DNA from: Gonapodya prolifera JEL478
Taxonomy: Eukaryota; Monoblepharomycota; Monoblepharidomycetes; Monoblepharidales; Gonapodyaceae
Length of the DNA stretch: 54,800 bases
Assembly (NCBI GenBank): GCA_001574975.1
Contig: KQ965751.1
Coordinates: forward strand, 245,387-300,186
Reading direction: 5' to 3'
Positions 34,113-47,300 of this stretch are shown here, piece after piece (position 1 is the first letter of the stretch; the number at the start of each line of letters is the position of its first letter). The translations under genes were made by a program, and so were the position numbers. The notes below the pieces were generated by a model, which saw nothing but the letters and a program-made list of their open reading frames with translations, made no database searches and had not been told where the DNA came from.

Positions 34113-35712
34113 TCACTTCAATCTCACTTGAACACCCATTCCCGCCAACATCCTTGCGACCCCCGCTTCGGCCTCCAAAGGGGTCTCGACCTCCGCGGTA
34201 GTGTCCATCTGATCTTCAGACTCATCATCTTCGCTATCCAAGTACACATTCCGTCCGGCATGACCCACACCTTCCATGACACGTGTCGGTCTGGCAAGCA
34301 AAAAGGATTCAGTCCCCTTCAAGACACACATGCAGTTTGCTGGCGCTGCTTGTGTCAGACTTTCCGTGACTTTCTTCGCAACGTTCTCTGCTGCAACTGC
34401 GCATTCTTCTTTTGATCCTAGGTCTCCTTTCTTCACCACCAGTCGCAGTTCCAGGTATATAGTTGAAAGGCTTGGAGCAGCCGTCGACATCCAAAGCAGG
34501 AAGCGCGACATATCCACAGTTTGATTGTACCCATATGAACCCACACAAAACGCTGCAACCTCCAAGTGCAATGCTTTCAGGCGTGGAAGAATCACGCTGG
34601 GGTCTCCAGGCAAACCATCAAAGTGATTGAAGTTGCCAGTTTGGTGTCGGTTTGTCCCATCTGTACCAAGATTGATTACCCCAAGCTCCTTCACATTAGG
34701 AAATACTGCAAGAGAAAACAAAAGAGCACCGGGCCATTGATCACTGGGCACATACTGGTGCACCTCAGAGTACTGGGTGTATATCGATGTCACAGCCAAT
34801 CTTCGCTCGGCGGAGACGCTCGTCTTGAAAAATGGAACGTCCAGTCTGTCTGGAATACACAATCCACAAATCTGGTTCGCAATTGGAAAGTTCTTTAAGA
34901 TTTGAACAATCCCGTGCTTGTACTTTACTGGAGCAAGTAACCTAGGCCAGCTCCAAAACATTTGTTGTTTCACAGAAACTTTGCCCACGCGGTTCCACGG
35001 TGGAGGATACATCGATCGAGTTCCTTCCAAGAAACCCTTAAACGCAAACTCTGTGCTAAGTTGGACCTCGATAATGCAGCGTTTCGTGTTGGCAAACACC
35101 GCAAGCTTTTCCGAAGCCAGGGTCACGTTCGTCAAATGAGCGCCATCTGATACATCCGCTACGAGCCCCATTATAGGTGCGCACACGGAAGAAAGCTCTA
35201 TCGTTTCTATCGATAGTCGCGCGAGACGGGTGTACCAAATAAGCCCCGACCAGAATGCCACATCCATCGCAACTTCTACGAAGTCCCTGCTTCGTGAAAT
35301 TTCCGCATAGCTCAGCCATATGACTATTCTACAGGATGTCCAGACAAGACAATCGGAGATATGTCCACTCGTTCTAGTGTCCTGAAGTTCGGGCTGTTCG
35401 TAAACATCGACCGTCTTCCGTCGTGCGAGGGAGGCAGCATCTTTGGAAACGATAATCTTACAAAGAGACACAATTTCTCCGTTTCTGGACCCAGGAATCG
35501 CCGAGGAACACGCTTGGCGCATAGCGCGTGAGGTGCGGGAAAACTCGAGGTGAAACGTCTTCGGTTTCAGAAGGGCGTGAGATTCGATGGATGAGTTCTA
35601 ACGGGAGGGCCTCCAGATAACACTTTGCACGAGTTTGCTGGAAATGGCTGTCTAGGAGTTTCGTCGAAGTTCCTTGCAAGGGAAGCCCGGAGGTTGCGCA
35701 CTTGTTGGGCAT
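34113..35712 (-). CDS. F-box-like protein with leucine-rich tail
   Basis: Main frame 34113-35522 gives 469 residues with regularly spaced hydrophobic and Leu/Ile segments such as LFSLAVFPNVKELGVINLG and VILPRLKALHLEVA, then an acidic tail (DSEDDESEDQMDTTAEVE). Upstream at about 35590-35625 is the F-box-like start YLEALPLELIHRIS, one frame away; joining it to HALLKPKTFHLEFSRTSR needs a one-base shift at about 35588 or a very short unusual intron. The proposed start is 35712. F-box proteins usually select substrates for SCF ubiquitin ligases; the substrate is unknown. Tandem duplicate of the damaged gene to its left. Confidence 0.6.
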
Positions 35713-35876
35713 GTGGGGGAGAGATGGTGGCAGAAGTGGAGAGGTGGGGTAAACCCAAAGAACGGCAGAGAAGATGCTGAGTGCGATGCAAATCCTCGTT
35801 TGCCCCTGGAGAAGTTGTGAAAACAGGACGTGGTTTGCTTGTCCACAGCAATGAGGTTTTGGAAGGCGACTTTGTG

Positions 35877-38800
35877 ATGGACGCGATCAGAATCACAAAG
35901 GTAGGCAATATACGCTACTCTATCACTTCTTATCTGCAACTGAACTTCACTTGGAACTCCGTTCAAGGTCACTGCCCTGCTTGAAAAGGGTCGATCCACC
36001 GTTCGAGTTCCAGTACACCTTCATTTCACGCCGAACCATTTGCTTATCGTACCGGACACGAGTGATGCCGCTGAGTGGGGCTCGCTGGAAGGACAGAAAG
36101 CCCTGGCGGGGGAGCTTTGGGTGAGTTTCGCGCCCAGCCAATCTTAACCGTTAAATGGAGGGTCCTTTTGACAATTTCATGTTCCGTGGTACCTCAACTA
36201 TGTGGATTGGTTGCTCCTGACCCCATCGGCTCCTCCAGATACCCTATCCAACAGTTCATTCGATAGAACGGAAGTTCCCCACCCCGGACGGTCTCCACCC
36301 GATTCACATCGTCTGCCGGAACTTTGTTTTTGTGCGAATGTTTGTGGACGTTGAGCAGGATGCCTTGGAGGCCTACGGGACCCTACAAAAGCTCATTAAC
36401 ATCAGTAGGTTGAATGAACAGGGCACAGTTTGATGAATGTGACGCTGTAACTCCCAATACCACGTGTCTTAGCGTCCATCGAATCTCTTTTTGCATTCTC
36501 GTATCGAAATACCTCTCCCTCCGTATCCTCTTCCTCCGCGAACATCTGGTGCCCATACATCCCCGAACGCGAATTTGCCCGAATGGGAGTCGGGACGCGA
36601 ACAGGAGAATGGCGATTGAGCACAGTCAACCAAGAATACCAGGTAATTGGCACGAACACGACCAAATGAACAGGTGGTCTTGACCACTTTGAAATGACCT
36701 CGTCAGCTTTGTCCAACATACTCCCGCGTCATTGTCGTCCCCACTAAAGTTTCCGATGCTGTCTTGACCTATGCTGCGCGATTTCGGTCCAAGGGTAGAC
36801 TCCCAACCCTCTCTTACATCCACCGAAAAGGAAACGTGAGCTCGTTTTGATGTACCCCTCATGCAACCCAAGATCATCATACGTACCTCTTTCCTGCCTG
36901 ATGGTCCGCATTGTTCTAGATTTCACTCACTCGATCTGCCCAACCCCTTGCCGGAATTACCGCAAACCGCAGTCCCCAAGACGAAAGACTCGTGCAGTCC
37001 ATCTTCGCGACCGGCTCCCCCTCCCTCCCCCGCGACCGAGAACATCTCATCGTCGACGCCCGACCCACTGTCAACGCACTCGCCCAAGGAGTTTTCAATG
37101 GTGCTGGGATGGAGAATACGGAAAATTACGGGAAGTGCAGAATGGAGTTCTTGGGGATTGACAATATCCACGTCATGAGGGATAGCCATCATCGAATGCT
37201 TGACGGTAGGTGTGCTTTCTTCTTTTTCCGTCACATTCTACATTGTTGCCTCCCCCAGCCCTCGACGAAGCCCGCCACCCCTCCCCGCCACCGTCGTTCG
37301 GACGCACCAACTGGCTCAAACACCTCCGCCACATCCTGTCTGGCGCTGTATCCCTCATTGGCTCAATGCACATCCATCAGCTTCATGTGCTCGTACACTG
37401 TTCCGACGGTTGGGACCGCACGGCACAGCTATGTTCCCTGGCCATGCTCTGCCTCGACCCGTACTATAGAACCTTGGAAGGGTTCGCGGTCCTCATTGAG
37501 AAGGAGTGGGTGGCCACGGGACATAAGTTTTCGGCGAGGTTGGGGCACCTCAGCAAGGAGGGGAATGTGTGGAAGTCCGACGAGCAGAGATCCTCCGAGG
37601 GGCTCAGCTTGAGGCAACAGATAGGGCAGGCGGCGAAATCGGCTCAGGGATTTCTCAAAGCTGCCGCAGCGTCCGCGTCGGCTTCGTCGGGCGGCGACGT
37701 ACCCAATCGCACACCAAGCCCCGCTGAACCACACCAACCTACCGCCACGGCACACGTCGCCAATCGCAAATTTCTACATGCGAAAGAGGTCAGCCCGGTG
37801 TTTCTACAGTTCCTCGACTGCACGTACCAGATCTGGCGGCAGTTCCCGACCGATTTTGAGTTCGGTGAGGCCTACTTGGCGGAGCTCGCTACCGCCGCTT
37901 ACTCGTGCCAGTTTGGTAATTTTTTGTTTGACTCGGAGCGCGAACGGAACGAGTTTCGATCAAGTGGCGGCAAGACGCTCCAGGAGGTGACGGAGTCAGT
38001 ATGGGCACATCTAGAACGGAACCGAGAGCGATTCCTCAATCCCATCTATATGCCTTCTGGACACCCTAACGCCGCGCCGACAACGAATCCTGTGGACCCG
38101 AACAGTCCTGGTCCACATGTCGCAGAGGATGACCCGGACGTGTTGCTTCCTGATCCGAAGGATGTGCAATACTGGCGGACACTGCTATTCCGTAGTGATG
38201 GGAGGTTGATTGGGATGGAGCAGAGTGTTCTCCCAGATGGTGTTCGAATGGAGTTTGCAGACGATGAAGATCTCGGAAATTTAAAGGAACTTTCGGGAAG
38301 TTCTTTCATGAGTGGTTCTGTGTATGGGTCTACTATCTCGGGACTTGCAAGCGATCGCGGTGGTTTAAGCGGAATGGGGTCGACGTTGTCAGTCGATACG
38401 GGCCGATTACCCGAAAACCAATCATCTTTTGGCACAACGTTCAAACCGCCTCCGCCCACCTTTGACGGATGGAGTGGCGACGGCGCCGGTGGAGACGGAT
38501 GGAGTTCTTCACCCAAATCTTCGTGGACTACTGCTGGCACGGGAGGTGGCTCCATCTTTGATAGCGTGTTTTCTCGTGCCGCGGCAGGTCTGGAGTCTGT
38601 CGCCGCTGCGTCAGATTCTGTCTTCTCCCGTGCTGCAGCAGGCCTGGAGGCTGCCGTTGGAGCGATGGGAGGTTCCGCATCAGGTGGTGGTGCTGGAGCT
38701 GGTCCAGGGGGAGAAATTGCAGGGAAAAGGAGAGTGGCGGGGATGGACTTTAACCCGTGGGCTGCTGAGGAGAGACAACAAGGTGGAAGGGAGATGGTGT

Positions 38801-39150
38801 CGAACAAGACGGATATGGTGAGCCCGGAGGGGCATGAAGAAAGCTCTGCCGCGGTATCGAAGCAGTCACCATTGGTCCCTGCGCTTGAGATTACAACTGG
38901 AGACTTCAACACACCAGCAACGACAGATGTGCCGTCTGCGTTGCGTCCTGCATCTCGTTCTCCGCCGACATTCCGATACGAACTTGACCTTCCCACTCCA
39001 GGAATTCGCACTCCTCCTTCCCCTCCACTCTCCGAAGTTGAGAAAGCCCCGGTGGCGGGAGTTGGATCGTCCCTACCTACTTCTCCGAAAGCTGTGATAC
39101 AAGAGGAACGGAAGAAGCCTGACGGATGGCATCCATTAATGGACTTGTGA
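35877..39150 (+). CDS. Myotubularin-type phosphoinositide 3-phosphatase
   Basis: Removes the 3-phosphate from PI3P and PI(3,5)P2 on endosomal or vacuolar membranes (family knowledge). Seven exons, 35877-35900, 35968-36120, 36239-36404, 36473-36642, 36707-36835, 36920-37205 and 37259-39150, join in phase to 939 residues. The GRAM/PH domain comes first (MDAIRITK, VHLHFTPNHLLIVPD, ELWIPYPTVHSIERKFP). The phosphatase domain follows, with FARMGVGTRTGEWRLSTVN, PTLSYIHRKGN, LIVDARPTVNALAQGVFNG, FLGIDNIHVMRDS and the active-site CX5R in VHCSDGWDRTAQL, which has all catalytic residues. An Ala/Ser-rich insert (about residues 445-490) and a long disordered C-terminus (after about 640) are additions. The C-terminus holds a duplicated helix, DSVFSRAAAGLE, at about 38560 and 38615. 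Closest in role to yeast Ymr1. Confidence 0.92.
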
Positions 39151-39470
39151 AATACTGGCGATACCTAATTGGATAGCGTGGTTGTAGTTACTGGATAGCG
39201 ATTTTGGCGGATCTTTTTTTACATATGTGTACCTCAGAAATGAGAAGCGATTACGGTGTTAGAGGCTTACCTCGACAAGTTCCAATCCAGATGTTGGAGT
39301 GCTCTTTTTCACCAGAAGCAGGATCAGTTTCGAAGACGCAACTTGCTATTTCAAGATACAGCGTAATGGAAACGACAAGAAAAACTAGTCGTCATCTACA
39401 ACAAACTTCCGTGCAAAATCTGCATCCACTTCTCTCACAAACCTTTAGACAATGACCCCTCTCGTCCCTG
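39151..39470. other. Convergent spacer
   Basis: About 320 bp between the 3' ends of the myotubularin and C2H2 genes. Nothing recognised. Confidence 0.5.
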
Positions 39471-41012
39471 TCACACTTCACCTCCTCCACCGCTGTGCTC
39501 ATTCCCGGAAACGGCGGATGTGGCCTGCGAGGCCGGGTTCGAATCGTACGTGTATGACGGGGTGCCCGAAGTTTTCATGGATGACATCCATTCGTTTAAG
39601 ATGAGTGCGGCTGCGTCGATGGATGATGATTGTTGTGGAGATGCAGCCGTAGTTGTGTGGGCGGTGGGAAGGGCCGGAGATCGAGCTGGTGTTGCGTTGG
39701 CCGTTCCGAGGTTGTGCTGATTTATAGAGTTCTCCGTGTCGCGATTGCCGGAATCCCAATTCCTCGGATCGTTTGTCGCAACAACGTTTTCTGCAGGCGC
39801 TTCTGTTGTGCCTGCACCGTCAAGCCAAGGACGTGTGTGGGGGTTCTCAATGCCAGGGATTCCACTGTCTGCTGTGCCGTTCGATCTCGTGTCCCACGAT
39901 GGCAGGACGGCCCACGATGTGGGGGTGACGTCGCCAGAGGACGCTTGGAAGTGCTGCTGCTCGGCGCCACTCACAGTCGCAGGTGCTGAGGTTGTTACTG
40001 CCTGGAAGTGCCCATGGTTCGGCGCCCAAGGTTGCCCAACATACGTCTCATTCCTCACCCACGGCTGGTGCTGAGTGAATTGAGGCGCAGGGGCGTAGTA
40101 AGAGGCGTAGTGAGCAGGATAATCGACGGGGGGCGGCCCAGTGAAGTATCCCATAGTTTGACTCTGTTCTTCAGGTCCTGGCACAGGAACAGGTGCACCA
40201 TGTTGAGCTGGCCCAAGATAGTGGTACGGTCCAGACCAAGTACCGTCAGGTCGGAACATAGGTTCGACGGCCACGAGTTGATTTGGGGCACCCAGAGGGT
40301 TTCCCATGTTGGCGAGCGACGGGTCAGTCAAAGCGAAAGGGTTCGGAGCCTCGGAAGATTGTGCGCTCTCAGTCGATTGTTGACGGGAGTTCCGGCCTTT
40401 GCGGCGTGGTTTCTGTTCTGGTGCGGTGCCTGTGCACTTAGCCTCGTGGGTGCGCATACGATCTTGTCTGAAAGAGTTTCGTCAGCAAAATGATAGCAAC
40501 TCAAGTCGGAAACTCTAGATACCTTGCGAAATCTTTTCCACAGCGACTACAAACGTGTGGTTTGTGTCCAAGCTCGTGCATTTTGCGATGTCGAACAAGG
40601 TCAGAGCGTCGGTAGAACTCGCACCCGCAGCCGTAGTCGCAAGGTATTTTGGGACGCCCCGTCTGGTGTGTCAGCATGTGCGTGTCCAGGTTGAATTTCC
40701 TTCGAATTACGGAACGGCAAAAGAAGGTGTGAGTCTAAGCATATGACCGGGTGGAGCCCAGAACACTTACTTCGCGAACGATGCCCCACATCCCTGGGGA
40801 CAGACAAACTTCTTTCGTGTAAAGTCTTTGTCTGAGTCTTTCCGAACTCGTGTGGGACCATGCTGGGGAAGACCGTTTTCGTCCACATTCCCGTCTGGCG
40901 GGGGATTCGGCCGCGAATCGAAAGCGAACTGGATGATACTCTCAACAGTGAGCGGGAAATTCTGGTGCGCCAAATTCTGCTGGTGCTGCTCGCTTCCCGC
41001 CGATTGCTCCAT
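39471..41012 (-). CDS. C2H2 zinc-finger transcription factor
   Basis: Exons 41012-40771, 40699-40523 and 40467-39471 join in phase to 471 residues; the ATG at 41012 (MEQSAGSEQHQQN) is the first clear start, though a 5' exon upstream of a GTAAGC site near 41140 is possible. Finger 1 is CPQGCGASFAKKFNLDTHML. Finger 2 is CDYGCGCEFYRRSDLVRHRK. Finger 3 is CSRCGKDFARQDRMRTHEAK, ending His-x3-Cys. The first intron splits finger 1 and the second splits finger 3. After the fingers come a basic patch (KPRRKGRNSRQQ) and a Pro/Gln/Ser-rich, probably activating, C-terminus. The target genes cannot be inferred. The gene is divergent from the esterase gene at 41413 with a shared upstream region of about 400 bp. 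Confidence 0.85.
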
Positions 41013-41412
41013 TTGAAAGCGACTCCTGCGGACCAGCGACAACAGCCTGCGGACCTCTGTGGACGGACGGGGCAGAAGGGAACGTTTGATTTCAGCATCG
41101 AACGGCGTTGGTTGAAGCACGCGCGCGTTCGCTTACGGTGAGATGATTGGTCTTTCGGTGATATTCCTTCAGCCACGAAACGACACACGGAAGAAGAACA
41201 CGAGGGGGTGGAAGGAAAGCCTGAGGGACGGAACCGGATGGAGTGAGCGTGTCACAAAGACGTGAGAGGCGCCTGCAGGAAGACGAATGGACGTTCTGGA
41301 GAAGGTGATGTTTCGTGTGTTTTGGGGAAGTCTTCAAAACTCTGCTTCACCCCGCCCACCAGAAAATACCCAACGAAAAATTCGTTTCTCAGGTCTATTT
41401 TCACTAAACACT
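41013..41412. promoter_or_regulatory. Divergent upstream region
   Basis: About 400 bp separating the divergent starts of the C2H2 gene (minus) and the esterase gene (plus), so it should hold both promoters and possibly a 5' non-coding exon. No TATA box or specific binding site is identified. Confidence 0.35.
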
Positions 41413-42313
41413 ATGAGCTTATCGACCACTTCTCGACTGGCTCCTCTTCGCCTTCTGCTCCTCGGCGACTCGCTCACATCAGGATGGCTTCTCACTACTG
41501 AGGAAGAGCACCCCTACAGCACGGCTCTCACACGTCACCTCACACAAGCGTTTCCCCAGCGTGAAATTGAGACTGTCGTTTCTGGTGTACCCGGTGACAC
41601 CGTCGTCGGAGGGTTCATGCAAGGATTCGCAAGGAGGCTGAAGAAACGACTCGACGAGGCCACGACGGAAGGACGATTATTCAATTGGACCGTTATTTTG
41701 GGAGGTATGCTTTTCTTTTTGCGACAGAACCTGCCGGACAACTTTGACCCCGTACTTCGTTTTCGATATTGTCTTCCAGGCACGAACGACTTGGGAGCAG
41801 AAGTACCCGTGAGTTCCTCGTCCATCACTCGCGGCGCCGTGCCGAAATAATATTGCTCACCGCGCTGTTGCCGCCATGCCAGATTGAAGACACGTTCTCC
41901 ACCCTGAAGGAACTGTACAGTTCGGTCCTGGCCCACAATCCCTCTTGCGGAATTCTATGCTGTCAAGTTCCCGAATGCTCGCCCGTTTTCGTAAATTTGG
42001 CACAACAGAGAGATGCTCTTAACGAATTGATCAGGTACTTGAAAGAAGCTCCGATAGTTTGACAACTTCGCTGATCTAATTTTTTAAACCATGCGTCACG
42101 CGCCAAAACAGAACCCACGCGACAACTGACCCCCTCGAACGGCTGCACTACTTCCCCACATCTACATTCCTCCCCCTCAAGTCGGCGACTCCCGAGTTCA
42201 TAGAACGGTATTGGGCCGAAGACAAGCTTCATTTCACGGCGGAAGGGTACGACCTTCTGGGTGCTTCCATCGCTGAAACTATAGAGAAGCTCGAGAAGCG
42301 AAAGGTGGTGTGA
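41413..42313 (+). CDS. GDSL/SGNH-family esterase
   Basis: Serine esterase or lipase of the SGNH fold. Exons 41413-41704, 41780-41808, 41883-42034 and 42112-42313 join in phase to 224 residues; the second exon is only 29 bp. Block I is LLLGDSLTSGW (nucleophile Ser). The Gly of block II lies within SGVPGDT. Block III is GTNDLG, assembled across the first intron (Asn of the oxyanion hole). Block V is EDKLHFTAEGYDLLG, giving the catalytic Asp-x-x-His. No signal peptide is seen, so it is probably intracellular. The substrate is unknown. An upstream in-frame ATG at 41287 would add 42 residues with no family support. Confidence 0.88.
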
Positions 42314-42533
42314 TCGGGAGTGTGCGAAACCGCACAGGTCTTTTGACTTTGTGGAGGGAGTTACGTCGTGGCTGTGTTGAACGCGAATGCTTGCAGGAAA
42401 CGAATGACGAACAGCACGATAGAATTGTCGAAACATATATGCAACATCCGATACCGCTGATCAAATAAATCCACAAAGCTCTCCCAAAACTGTCGTCTCC
42501 TACTGCCACTCCCACTCCCACCACTACGCCACT

Positions 42534-44370
42534 CTACTCCTGCCCCAAAAACGCCTCCATCTCCACATCTCCCATCTCGCCTCCATCCGCCACCTTACCC
42601 GCACCACTGTGACGAGACGGCTCGGGCTCCTCCTCATCCTCGTGGTCGAACTCCTGGTCGTGCAGGACCTCGACGGTGCCTTCTTCGGTCGATTTGGAGC
42701 CCGTGCTTCCGACCGCCGCGGCGGCGAGGGAGCCGATCAGGACCAGCCATGCGACACCTGGGGAGGAGGTGGGGAGGTTGTGTGTGTTGAGCGATGTGAT
42801 AGGGACGGGGTTGGGAAACAGGGGGAAGAACTCACCGAAAAAGCTGATCGAAATCAACCCATTCGACAACTGCACCGCGTCCAGATTGGCAGCTGCTGCC
42901 CATTTGGGCGGAACGCCCGACGCCGAGCTCCCAATGTACAGCACGCCCGATGTGAACAGGAAGAAGTTGTGCAAAAACACGGGGATCGCGTCGCTCCGTT
43001 CGGAACGTTTGGGGGGCGCGGGGGCTTGGAGCGGGTTGCTCGTCAGGTTGCCGACGGGGAGGGTTGAGTCGGAGCTGGAGAACCGGGTCTCGGTGGTCGC
43101 GAGGGGCGCGTAGGCCGTTGTTGTAGCGGTCGGGGGCGGGGGAAGCGGGCGTATCGCGGTGGCGAGAATTCGGAACACCCCCGCAAGGGTCATGGCCCAC
43201 CCAAAGTAAGTCTCGGCCACCGCGAGGTAATCGTCGTTCTTGACCGCGAACGGGTCGTACCCCGCCTTACTCAGCACGCTCAGTCCAACCGCGACCATGA
43301 TCATCCCGGGCACGGGGTTGCGCCAGCGCAGGATTTCGGACATTTCCAGCATGCACCCGAGCATACCGCCGGACACCAGGAGTAGGGCCGTCGCTGGTGA
43401 AGGGGCGCCCCAGACGACGAACCCGATGATGGCGATGATCGCGAACATGGTGATGGCGAGGGAGTCGTAGAATTCGACAGAGCGCCGACGACGGAGGGTG
43501 GAAGAGGGGGATTGGAGCTGGGCGAGGATGGCGAAGGCGGAGTACCAGAGGAGGATGGAGCCTAAGGGTGGGCCGGGGCAGGCCAGGAGACGTGGGGTCG
43601 AAAGGAGGTAGGTCGGGGGAAGGCAGGCAGGAGGACCATACCGAAAATAAGGTGCGAGGCACACCCTCCAAGCCCATCCAGTCCGCAGGTTCCCGTCATC
43701 GACACAAACCCGGCCGCAATGGCAGCATACCCAATCGGCAACACAAAGTACCCGATCGTGTTATGCAGCCTCGTCACTACACCCTTGATCGCACCGTACC
43801 GATTGGGGTCCGCGAATATGTTCCTCAGCGCGATCCGGTCGGACTCGAGGACCTGGGACCTTACAACCCCGAGTATGGGGCCCTGGACCATGACGAGCGC
43901 AAACACGAGCCACCCGAACTGGTTGTGCACATCCTGCGACAGGTCCGTGAATTCCCACCCGAGGGCTTGGGCCCATGTGCGCCAGGTCTTGTCGCCCTTG
44001 CGCGCAGTGACGGTTGTGAAGAAGACCAGGAAGACACCGACGGATTGAAGGATGATGTGCCCACGGTGTGAGCGCCGGGCGAGGGCTACGCCGAGGGGGA
44101 TGATGACGGTGACTTTGTGGGAAGGTTGGGAGAGGTGAGCGAGGGGTCGAGAGTGAGTGGGACAAGGCCGCCAGCAGTGTAGGAAAACGGAGACTCACAT
44201 GCGATGAGAGAAATAAAGACGTGGGCAATCATCCATCCGTTTGGCGGCTTCACATCGACCAGCACATCGCCCCATCCGTCGTCGACAGCTGTCAGGTCCC
44301 CTCCGGTGGGCGACATTGTGGCGAACGGGTCCAGTGGGGGGAGTTGGCCGTCACCGTCTTCCATGTCCAT
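42534..44370 (-). CDS. YTP1-like multi-pass membrane protein
   Basis: Exons 44370-44199, 44112-43642, 43561-42836 and 42757-42534 join in phase to 530 residues. The N-terminus is polar (MDMEDGDGQLPPLDP). Hydrophobic segments follow, the first at the exon 1/2 junction (AHVFISLIA then VTVIIPLGVALA), with paired His-containing helices such as VHNQFGWLVFALVMVQGPI and LHNTIGYFVLPIGYAAIAAG. These resemble the DUF2427/cytochrome b561-like half of fungal YTP1 proteins. The second half (FYDSLAITMFAIIAIIGFVV, FFLFTSGVLYIG) matches the YTP1 half. The tail is acidic and cytosolic. The His pairs could bind heme, but this is inference. The gene converges on the esterase gene. Confidence 0.72.
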
Positions 44371-47300
44371 GATTGGGAAGTGCGGGGAAGGGGAAGCTTC
44401 CAATAGATGTGGGCTGGCGATTATCGTGGCGACCGAGTCTGGCCGCAGCAAATTTCAACACTGAGCTCTGAGTGCTTTTCAAAAAGCGCAAAAGATTGCG
44501 AGTACTCCAAAAGTATGTGGAGAGACGCGTAAGACTCGCTTGTAAAAACAGAAAGCGCAATCTCGAAACGATGAAAAATTATGAACCGCTATGCATTTTC
44601 AAAGACTCAAGCAATAGAATTTATTTCGTCAGTTCAAAGCTGTAGAGTGTCGTTTGAAAATGAAGTCTCTGCTTCCACCTTTCATGAAATAGTGAATTCT
44701 TTCCACACTGTCTGGCAGAACATTCGATCAAGATACACAAACTTCTACAATCGCAATTCTAACGCTGCACTGTTTCTAGGAATAGATTGTACACATCAAA
44801 GAATTATCCCAAATCCAGATCTGGAATTGGGAATCATCAGTGTTTGGCGGCATGATCATGGACGGTGAGTGCGCATTCGTGAGGGAATGGTTGCGTGCCA
44901 CTGACGTTCTTCGAGGAAATTTTCCCGAACTTGAAAGCTCGTCACACTCGTATACATCAACCCCTACACACAGTCACACACCCACGCAAGTAGCTGTCTT
45001 TCTCCCCTCCCTTAAAACCTTTTGCTCCACTTGCCTGGGCAAAACTGTGCCCCCCATGTCGAAAGTTTGAGTCCACGTCACCCTGTCATTCCACCTCATT
45101 TTACGCCGCGGCGTGAGACACGTAAGACATTCAGTTGCGTACGTACATCAACGACGCAGGGGCAACGCGCGTCTGTCAGTAAGGCAAGTACGTGGTATCT
45201 GGAGACGTAAATTCCACGTCACCTGGATACAAGGCGCTCCCTCGCGATTCACGAAAACCTTTTATTACCCTTGCCCTCACACAACCTTTCATGAACGCAA
45301 CACACCGTATCACCTCGTTGTTCCACAATACTTTCTGCCACAGCTTGAGCTTTGCACAATTATTTGTACACGTGCATTGATGCCGAAGGCAAACTTTTTG
45401 CTTCGTGTTTTACGCGGTGTCTGGAACGTGGAGACATTTTGCCAGTCAAGTATCTTTTGGGCGCCCCCGGTCAGGCGACCACTTTACCTTGATCCACAAC
45501 CATACATACTTAGACGTGTCTCAAAACAGCTCCGCAGAGATATTTTGGGGGGTATGACAGTGGTGGAACGGTATAACCACCTCTTCAATCACCCCCATTG
45601 TCGTTTCATCGTTTCTCCAAACTTTTGATTTATGCGACTGCGTCATGACCCACTCGTCCCACAATATTTTCCGCCGCGACTTGACCTACACTATACTTTG
45701 TGCAAATGCATCAATCTTGCAGGCGACTTACTTGACTCGACCAGTACACAGTGCTTGTAGACCGCGCGACAGTTTTGCAAAACTTAACCCCACATCACAT
45801 CTAAACCTCCCAAAATACCCACAACCACTACAGTTCACCTAAACGCGACTCAAGACACTCTCAGCAGGAACAGGTACCACGTGTTGGCACTTGTATGATG
45901 GGTTTTACGGGGGTTGGATCTGGTGTCAGACTGCAATCGGCATTCAGCTTCAACCTCATTGGCGATCCGCGACGACGTGCAATATCTCTACCCGTCACAT
46001 ATCACATGTTGCTTCATTTTGCCCGCCTCATGTGCAGGTGCACTGTGACGTCACCTTTTTGTCACAGCCATCACAGTTTGGCCGCATGTAGACACCGTCG
46101 ACAGTACTGATTCGACTTGTGGGTCGTCACTTTTAGGCAATGAGTTCCAGCTGATCGATATTGATATATGGTGACTTCCAGAATATGTACATCATTCAGT
46201 TACTGTCCCTCATGGTTAGCTTCTCCGACACTTATGAACTTTTGGCCACGTTTTGTGCTTCAATCTACATTTTGTAAGCCAGGCTGTCGCGGGCGAATCT
46301 TGTGTAAGGCTAATTTTCTGACTAGAGGGAAGTGGAAGTGCTATGGTCGGGAGTGTCATGCTCGTCATCCTTCTGCCATCCATACGCCATAAGGAAGGCT
46401 CCGTCATTTTCCCCTCCCTTTGAAACATTTAATTCCCCAAATTAAGTACATGTCTCTCAAATACTCTCTGCAGAGACAAGCGCGAGGTCCAAGCTCCCAC
46501 AGAAGTTTTAGGGGACCGGGTCTGGTGCCAAAATGTTGCCACCGACTTCACGGAAACATCTACACCCACTATCCCGAAGCATCTTTTTGGTTCGCTTTCT
46601 CGCATGTTGTGTAGCTATACTGTGACGACACCCACTCGCTCACCGTCGTAGCTATCACATTTGATATATCTTGTTTTCATGGTTCGACACGTTCCGGCAA
46701 CCATCTCATCACCACCGTAGAGTGACCTCCTTGTGTACACGTGTTCTTGTAATACTTTGCTCATATCTGACATTCACCAGCATTTTGCCATGTGGTTGGC
46801 TTCACTCTTTTGTGAGCCATGCTGATGAAGGCGAACCGTACTACTGATGTTTCCCCGGTCGGCAAAACCTCGTGCAGACTGCGCAAGTCGCATCAATCTA
46901 ACCTTTTCGTGGGCTCTATATGATTATAAAGTCCTGCCTTCCCTTTGGAGTTCATTTATGCGTCCCTGACAACACTCTCCGCACTCCACAGAAACTGGCA
47001 CAAGCGAGAATTTCCAGAAGCCGATAATGCGTCATTTTGTCCGGGCGTCGTGACTTTTGGTTTGACTTGCTTTCTCTGGTTTCGTTGTCGAGTCGATTAC
47101 GGAGGGGAAATAGATATCATATACACTCTTGCGAATGCTTGTTCCCGCATTCGGTGAGCACTTTACACGGGAGTATAAAGAGAGAGAGAGAAACCACAGG
47201 GAAGCTTCGTCGAAGATGGAAAATGGGAGACAGTTCTGGCGCACATTGCTGACTGCCACACAAGGATAAAACGATTTGTTCCCGAGAAAGATGCGCCACT

